Of a DNA stretch of 25,554 bases, positions 21,784 through 25,554 are shown in pieces; position 1 is the stretch's first letter; every line of letters begins with the position of its first letter. The translations under genes and the position numbers were made by a program. This DNA is from Candidatus Omnitrophota bacterium. Its GTDB lineage: Bacteria > Omnitrophota > Gorgyraeia > Duberdicusellales > Duberdicusellaceae. The DNA lies in contig WFRI01000064.1 of the NCBI GenBank assembly GCA_015486615.1, positions 1-25,554 of the forward strand, written 5' to 3'. Under the pieces are notes generated by a model that saw nothing but the letters and a program-made list of their open reading frames with translations, was not told where the DNA came from and ran no database searches.

Positions 21784-24084
21784 ATGAAACCTAAGTTTTC
21801 TGCCAATGCTTTGACTGTTTTAGAGAAAAGATATTTAAAAAAGGACAAAAACGGGAAAGTTGCAGAAACCCCTTCGGAATTATTATTAAGAGTATCTAAT
21901 GCTGTTGCGTCAGCAGAATTTTCTTACGGTGCCGGCAAAGAAGAAGTAGAGGATTTATCTTTGTCTTTTTATAACCTTATGGCTAACTTAGAATTTATGC
22001 CTAACTCGCCTACTCTGATGAATGCGGGCAGGGAATTAGGCCAGTTATCGGCCTGTTTTGTTTTACCAATTAAAGACAGCATGGAGTCTATCTTTGAGAC
22101 TCTGAAAGCCGCGGCATTAATTCATAAAAGCGGAGGCGGGACAGGGTTTAGTTTTTCAAATCTACGGGCTAAAAACAGTATGGTGAAAAGCACCGGCGGT
22201 GTGGCTTCAGGCCCGGTTTCTTTTATGAAAGTTTTTGACTCTGCTACCCAGGCAGTCAAGCAGGGAGGCACGCGCCGCGGGGCTAATATGGGTATTCTGA
22301 GAGTTGACCATCCGGATATTTTGGAATTTATCAAATGTAAAGAAGAAGAAGGGCAAATCAGCAATTTTAACATCTCAGTCGCAGTTACCGACGAATTTAT
22401 GGAGAAATTGAGGAAAGAAGAAGATTATGATTTAATAGACCCGCATACTAATACTAAAGTCAGGAGTTTAAATACGAAGGAAGTTTTTGACTTAATAATT
22501 GCCCATGCTCATAAGAACGGCGAGCCGGGGGTTATTTTTATAGACAGGATGAATCAATTTAATCCCACCCCGCGTTTGGGAAGATTTGAAAGCACCAATC
22601 CCTGCGGCGAACAAGTTCTTCTTCCTTATGAGTCCTGCAATTTGGGTTCTATCAATCTTTCTAAGATGCTTGTTAAAGAAAAAGGGGGGTATAAAATAGA
22701 TTGGGACAAGTTGAGCCGCACAGTGCATCTGAGCGTGCAGTTTTTAGACAACGTTATTGACATTAACAAGTTTCCTTTGCAGGAAATTGCCGATAATACC
22801 CGCAGGACACGAAAGATAGGCTTAGGTATTATGGGATGGGCAACTATGCTGGGATATTTAGGTATTCCTTATGCTTCTTTAGATGCGTTAGAAACGGCAG
22901 AAAGAGTTATGCGGTTTATACGGCAAGAGGCTGTAAAGCAGTCTTCTGCTTTAGCGGAGAAAAAGGGTGTTTTCCCGGCTTTTAATTTAAGTGTCTGGCA
23001 TACCAATGGTGTCCCTGTGAGAAATTCCACTCTTACTACAATTGCGCCTACAGGGACTATTAGTATAATAGCCGGGCCTTGTTCTTCGGGAATTGAGCCT
23101 ATTTTCGCCTTGGTTTATTACCGTAAGGTTTTAGATGGGGAAAAACTTATGGAGATTGACCCTTCTTTTGAAGAAGTAGCTAAGCAGATGGGTTTTTATT
23201 CCCAGGATTTGCTGGATAAGATTGCTGGGAATAATGGAACTTTGAAAGGTATCAGGGAGGTGCCGGAAGATATAAAGCGGATTTTTGCCACTTCTCTGGA
23301 GATTGACCCGGCCTGGCATATAAAAATGCAGGCGGCGTTTCAGAAATATACTGACAACGCTGTGTCCAAAACGATAAATCTTCCCAATTCCGCTTCTTTG
23401 GAAGATGTCAGGCAGTCTTACTTATTGGCTTATAAATTAGGCTGTAAAGGAATTACAGTTTACCGGGATAAATCCCGGCAGGAGCAGGTTCTTAATACTG
23501 GTTCAAATCCGGGAAAAAAACAGACAGATAAGCATCAAAGCAGGGAAATAGTCCCGCGGCCCAGGCCGGAAGTTATTATAGGTACCACTACTAAGGTTTC
23601 TACCGGATGCGGCAATTTGTATGTTACTATTAATCAGGATGAAAATGGCAGGTTTTTTGAAGTTTTTACCCAAATGGGCAAAGCCGGCGGATGTGCAGCA
23701 TCTCAGTTAGAGGCAATAGGCAGGCTTGTTTCTCTGGCTTTAAGAAGCGGCATTGAGCCTAAGTCTATTGCTGAGCAGTTAAAAGGCATCCGCTGTCCTT
23801 CGCCTTCCTGGGGGAGCAATGGAAAAAGGATTTTCTCCTGCGCTGATGCTATTGCCTGGGTTTTAGAAAAACGCGGCCTTGACCAGCAAAATATAATGGG
23901 TTCGAAAAAAAAACAGGATCAAAAGGAAGTAGCAGGTAAAGATACAGAAGAATCAATGGAAAAAATCTTTTCCGGGCGTAAAAGCTCAGTTAATGTTATT
24001 GGAGTCTGTCCTGAATGCGGTTCAGCCTTAAGGCATGAGGAAGGATGTGTTATCTGCTCTTCCTGCGGTTATTCCCGTTGTTGA
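21784..24084 (+). CDS. nrdJ: Vitamin B12-dependent (class II) ribonucleoside-diphosphate reductase
   Basis: Cytoplasmic enzyme of 766 residues that reduces ribonucleotides to deoxyribonucleotides with adenosylcobalamin and needs no oxygen or partner subunit. ATG 21784 follows AAAGGGGTG by four bases. The catalytic core is complete: NPCGE at 272-276 gives Asn272, radical Cys274 and Glu276; Cys91 (LSACFVL) and Cys285 (ESCNLGS) form the redox pair, with the usual 11-residue gap from the radical Cys to the second redox Cys; APTGTISIIAG starts at 421. Residues about 603-700 are a TSCPD domain (TGCGNLYVTI...IRCPSPSW). The tail has Cys742, 745, 755, 758, 761 and 766, a zinc-ribbon and swinging redox tail. 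No N-terminal ATP-cone is visible. It has its own promoter and appears unrelated to the sugar genes. Confidence 0.97.
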   Translation: MKPKFSANALTVLEKRYLKKDKNGKVAETPSELLLRVSNAVASAEFSYGAGKEEVEDLSLSFYNLMANLEFMPNSPTLMNAGRELGQLSACFVLPIKDSMESIFETLKAAALIHKSGGGTGFSFSNLRAKNSMVKSTGGVASGPVSFMKVFDSATQAVKQGGTRRGANMGILRVDHPDILEFIKCKEEEGQISNFNISVAVTDEFMEKLRKEEDYDLIDPHTNTKVRSLNTKEVFDLIIAHAHKNGEPGVIFIDRMNQFNPTPRLGRFESTNPCGEQVLLPYESCNLGSINLSKMLVKEKGGYKIDWDKLSRTVHLSVQFLDNVIDINKFPLQEIADNTRRTRKIGLGIMGWATMLGYLGIPYASLDALETAERVMRFIRQEAVKQSSALAEKKGVFPAFNLSVWHTNGVPVRNSTLTTIAPTGTISIIAGPCSSGIEPIFALVYYRKVLDGEKLMEIDPSFEEVAKQMGFYSQDLLDKIAGNNGTLKGIREVPEDIKRIFATSLEIDPAWHIKMQAAFQKYTDNAVSKTINLPNSASLEDVRQSYLLAYKLGCKGITVYRDKSRQEQVLNTGSNPGKKQTDKHQSREIVPRPRPEVIIGTTTKVSTGCGNLYVTINQDENGRFFEVFTQMGKAGGCAASQLEAIGRLVSLALRSGIEPKSIAEQLKGIRCPSPSWGSNGKRIFSCADAIAWVLEKRGLDQQNIMGSKKKQDQKEVAGKDTEESMEKIFSGRKSSVNVIGVCPECGSALRHEEGCVICSSCGYSRC

Positions 24085-24091
24085 TTTTTTA

Positions 24092-24114
24092 GAGTTTCCC
24101 CTGTTGCCAAACTC
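24092..24114. promoter_or_regulatory. Inverted repeat overlapping the -35 box of the isomerase promoter
   Basis: GAGTTT (24092-24097) and AAACTC (24109-24114), separated by 11 bases that include the -35 sequence. It could be an operator or part of a terminator for nrdJ; the T-run (24085-24090) lies before the stem, which argues against a terminator. Confidence 0.2.
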
Positions 24115-24131
24115 CTGAATAGAGGTATAAT
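24104..24131 (+). promoter_or_regulatory. Sigma70-type promoter giving a leaderless isomerase mRNA
   Basis: TTGCCA (24104-24109), 16 bases, TATAAT (24126-24131). Only eight bases separate the -10 box from the ATG at 24140, so transcription should start at or within a base or two of the start codon. Confidence 0.6.
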
Positions 24132-24139
24132 CATTTTCT

Positions 24140-25549
24140 ATGGAAGCCATAAATTACTTATTGTCTGCCGCCGGCAGAGATAAAAAAGATGTTGCATCGG
24201 ATAACCCTTTTATAAATATAGGGTTTGACGAAAATAATGCGCGGTTAGGCTGGGTAAATCCTCCGGATTTTTCCCTTATTTCTGAGGAAGTCCGCAGAAT
24301 CCTGCCTTTGCTTGAGGGAAAGAAATTTTTTGTATTTGTGGGTATGGGCGGTTCTATTAACGGGATAAAATCCATTGCTTCTTTTTCTCCGGAAAAGGCG
24401 GTTTATACCCTTGATAGTTTAGACCCGTCCGCGCTTTCAGAAGTATTAAACAGCATAGAGCCGGATAAAACTTTAGTTGTGGCTGTCAGCAAATCTTCTA
24501 CAACTAAAGAAACTCAGCTTATAGCCAAATCTTTAAAACAGGTAATAAGCGAAGAAAATTTTGTCTGGCTTATAGACTTAGAAAATAAAGAAAGACTTTT
24601 GTCTTTTGGCTGGAAAGATGCAAATATTTTTCCTATTCAGCCTGACGGCCGTGGGGATATTGGCGGCAGGTTTTCCAGCCCTCATACCTTAATCTTTCTT
24701 TTGCCTTTATTCATAATTGTAGGAAGAGACACAGGAAGGTTAAAAAATATCTGGGATGAGTATTTATCCCTGCAGGAATTTTTGCTGAAAGGCGCTTATG
24801 ATTTGGCGGATAAATACAGAGAAGCAGATAAGGCTTATTTTAACCCTCAGGTAAAAGAAGATTTCAAAAATAACCTGCGAGGCTGGCTGGTTCAACTTCT
24901 TAATGAAAGTTTAGGCTCTAAAAAACAAGGCTTAGCAGTAAAAACTCTTGTATCCGGGTTAAACGGCGATGAGAAAGGTTTTTTCTCTTTAAGACTAGAT
25001 AAGGAAATAGAAAACCCTTTAGTTTATATTATGGCTAATATGTATTTTTTTCAGTGCTTTACTGCTTTTTATGCTTATTTCAACAATATTGTGTTTGTAA
25101 ACCAGCCTTATGTGGAAGTTTATAAAAAAGCCATGCGCAGCCAGCAGGCTTATTCAGAGAATAAACCGCCTGTTTTTTTGCAGGATATCCCCGGAATAAT
25201 AAAAGAAAATCCGGGTTTTTCTTCTAAGAAATTTATAGAAATAATTTTATATTTTTCTCCCGGGCAGGGCTTTGTTGAAAAAATATCTTCTCTAATGACA
25301 GAAGAATTTTCTGACAAGAAGGTTTTTGTTTTTATCGGAAGCGACTGGAACCACCACTCTTACCAGGCGGCGTTTAAATCTGAAGATACTTTGTATGTTA
25401 TTGTCTGCCTTGAGCAGTATAAAAACTGTCCGTATATAAGCCGGGATATTATTCAAGACAATATTAATACTCTTAAAACTATAAGTTTTGCTACTTTTTC
25501 CACTTTAAAAAGCAAGGCCGTTTTTTTTACCTTAAAAACACTTCTATAA
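24140..25549 (+). CDS. pgi: Divergent glucose-6-phosphate isomerase family protein
   Basis: Cytoplasmic sugar-phosphate isomerase of 469 residues, interconverting glucose-6-phosphate and fructose-6-phosphate if canonical. ATG 24140 has no ribosome binding site; the -10 box ends eight bases before it. Family features: VGMGGSINGIKS (67-77, the glycine loop), VAVSKSSTTKET (114-125, phosphate-binding SIS loop), GDIGGRFSS (Arg177, close to the first PGI signature), and VNQPYVEVYKK (320-330), which matches the second PGI signature except that Tyr324 replaces the usual Gly. The C-terminal third (about 380-469) is weakly similar to known PGIs, and I cannot find the usual closing LHKGG-type segment, so it may be a shortened or altered form. 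The frame ends at TAA 25547-25549, inside the window. Confidence 0.85.
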   Translation: MEAINYLLSAAGRDKKDVASDNPFINIGFDENNARLGWVNPPDFSLISEEVRRILPLLEGKKFFVFVGMGGSINGIKSIASFSPEKAVYTLDSLDPSALSEVLNSIEPDKTLVVAVSKSSTTKETQLIAKSLKQVISEENFVWLIDLENKERLLSFGWKDANIFPIQPDGRGDIGGRFSSPHTLIFLLPLFIIVGRDTGRLKNIWDEYLSLQEFLLKGAYDLADKYREADKAYFNPQVKEDFKNNLRGWLVQLLNESLGSKKQGLAVKTLVSGLNGDEKGFFSLRLDKEIENPLVYIMANMYFFQCFTAFYAYFNNIVFVNQPYVEVYKKAMRSQQAYSENKPPVFLQDIPGIIKENPGFSSKKFIEIILYFSPGQGFVEKISSLMTEEFSDKKVFVFIGSDWNHHSYQAAFKSEDTLYVIVCLEQYKNCPYISRDIIQDNINTLKTISFATFSTLKSKAVFFTLKTLL

Positions 25550-25554
25550 TATTC

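Noticed and set aside
1..25554. CRISPR array, tRNA, rRNA or insertion sequence
   Set aside because: No regularly spaced repeats, tRNA-like cloverleaf, rRNA stretches or transposase-like frames were seen.

Overview
The window holds fifteen protein genes, all on the + strand and tightly packed. I see no RNA genes, CRISPR arrays or insertion sequences. The organism is a moderately AT-rich, double-membraned bacterium: one gene ends in the terminal phenylalanine typical of outer-membrane barrels, one product is a lipoprotein, and several have signal peptides. The mix of a very large orphan protein, many TPR and sugar-handling genes and a B12-dependent ribonucleotide reductase resembles Candidatus Omnitrophota or a neighbouring PVC-type lineage. 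That placement is inference from gene style, not a computed result.

Region 1 (1-3390) is one orphan protein of at least 1123 residues whose 5' end may lie outside the window. It shows a caspase/CHAT-like His...Cys arrangement, a vaguely kinase-like middle and a clear phosphoribosyltransferase-like loop near the C terminus.

Region 2 (3391-15133) is a carbohydrate import and breakdown cluster. It has a sugar-binding lipoprotein with two ABC permeases (no ATPase here), a GPH-family sugar:cation symporter, a secreted TPR plus glycoside hydrolase fusion, a secreted protein with two tandem carbohydrate-binding-like beta-sandwich domains, a second secreted glycoside hydrolase related to the first, and a secreted TPR protein. 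No SusC/SusD pair is present.

Region 3 (15134-21544) has a TPR-linked outer-membrane beta-barrel, a ROK-family regulator lacking the family's zinc site, a membrane-anchored coiled-coil protein with a FlgT/SH3-like C-terminal domain, and a LacI-family regulator whose start overlaps the coiled-coil gene. Two sugar-type regulators next to the cluster suggest sugar-responsive control of uptake. A plausible flow is barrel across the outer membrane, periplasmic or surface hydrolysis, capture by binding protein or symporter, and cytoplasmic use.

Region 4 (21545-25554) is housekeeping: B12-dependent ribonucleotide reductase (nrdJ), then a divergent glucose-6-phosphate isomerase that probably has a leaderless mRNA. 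Six sigma70-like promoters were read by eye, all fitting a 16-base spacer; the predicted units are 3487-6540, 6674-15133, 15242-19257, 19324-21544, 21784-24084 and 24140-25549. No gap between genes exceeds 300 bases.
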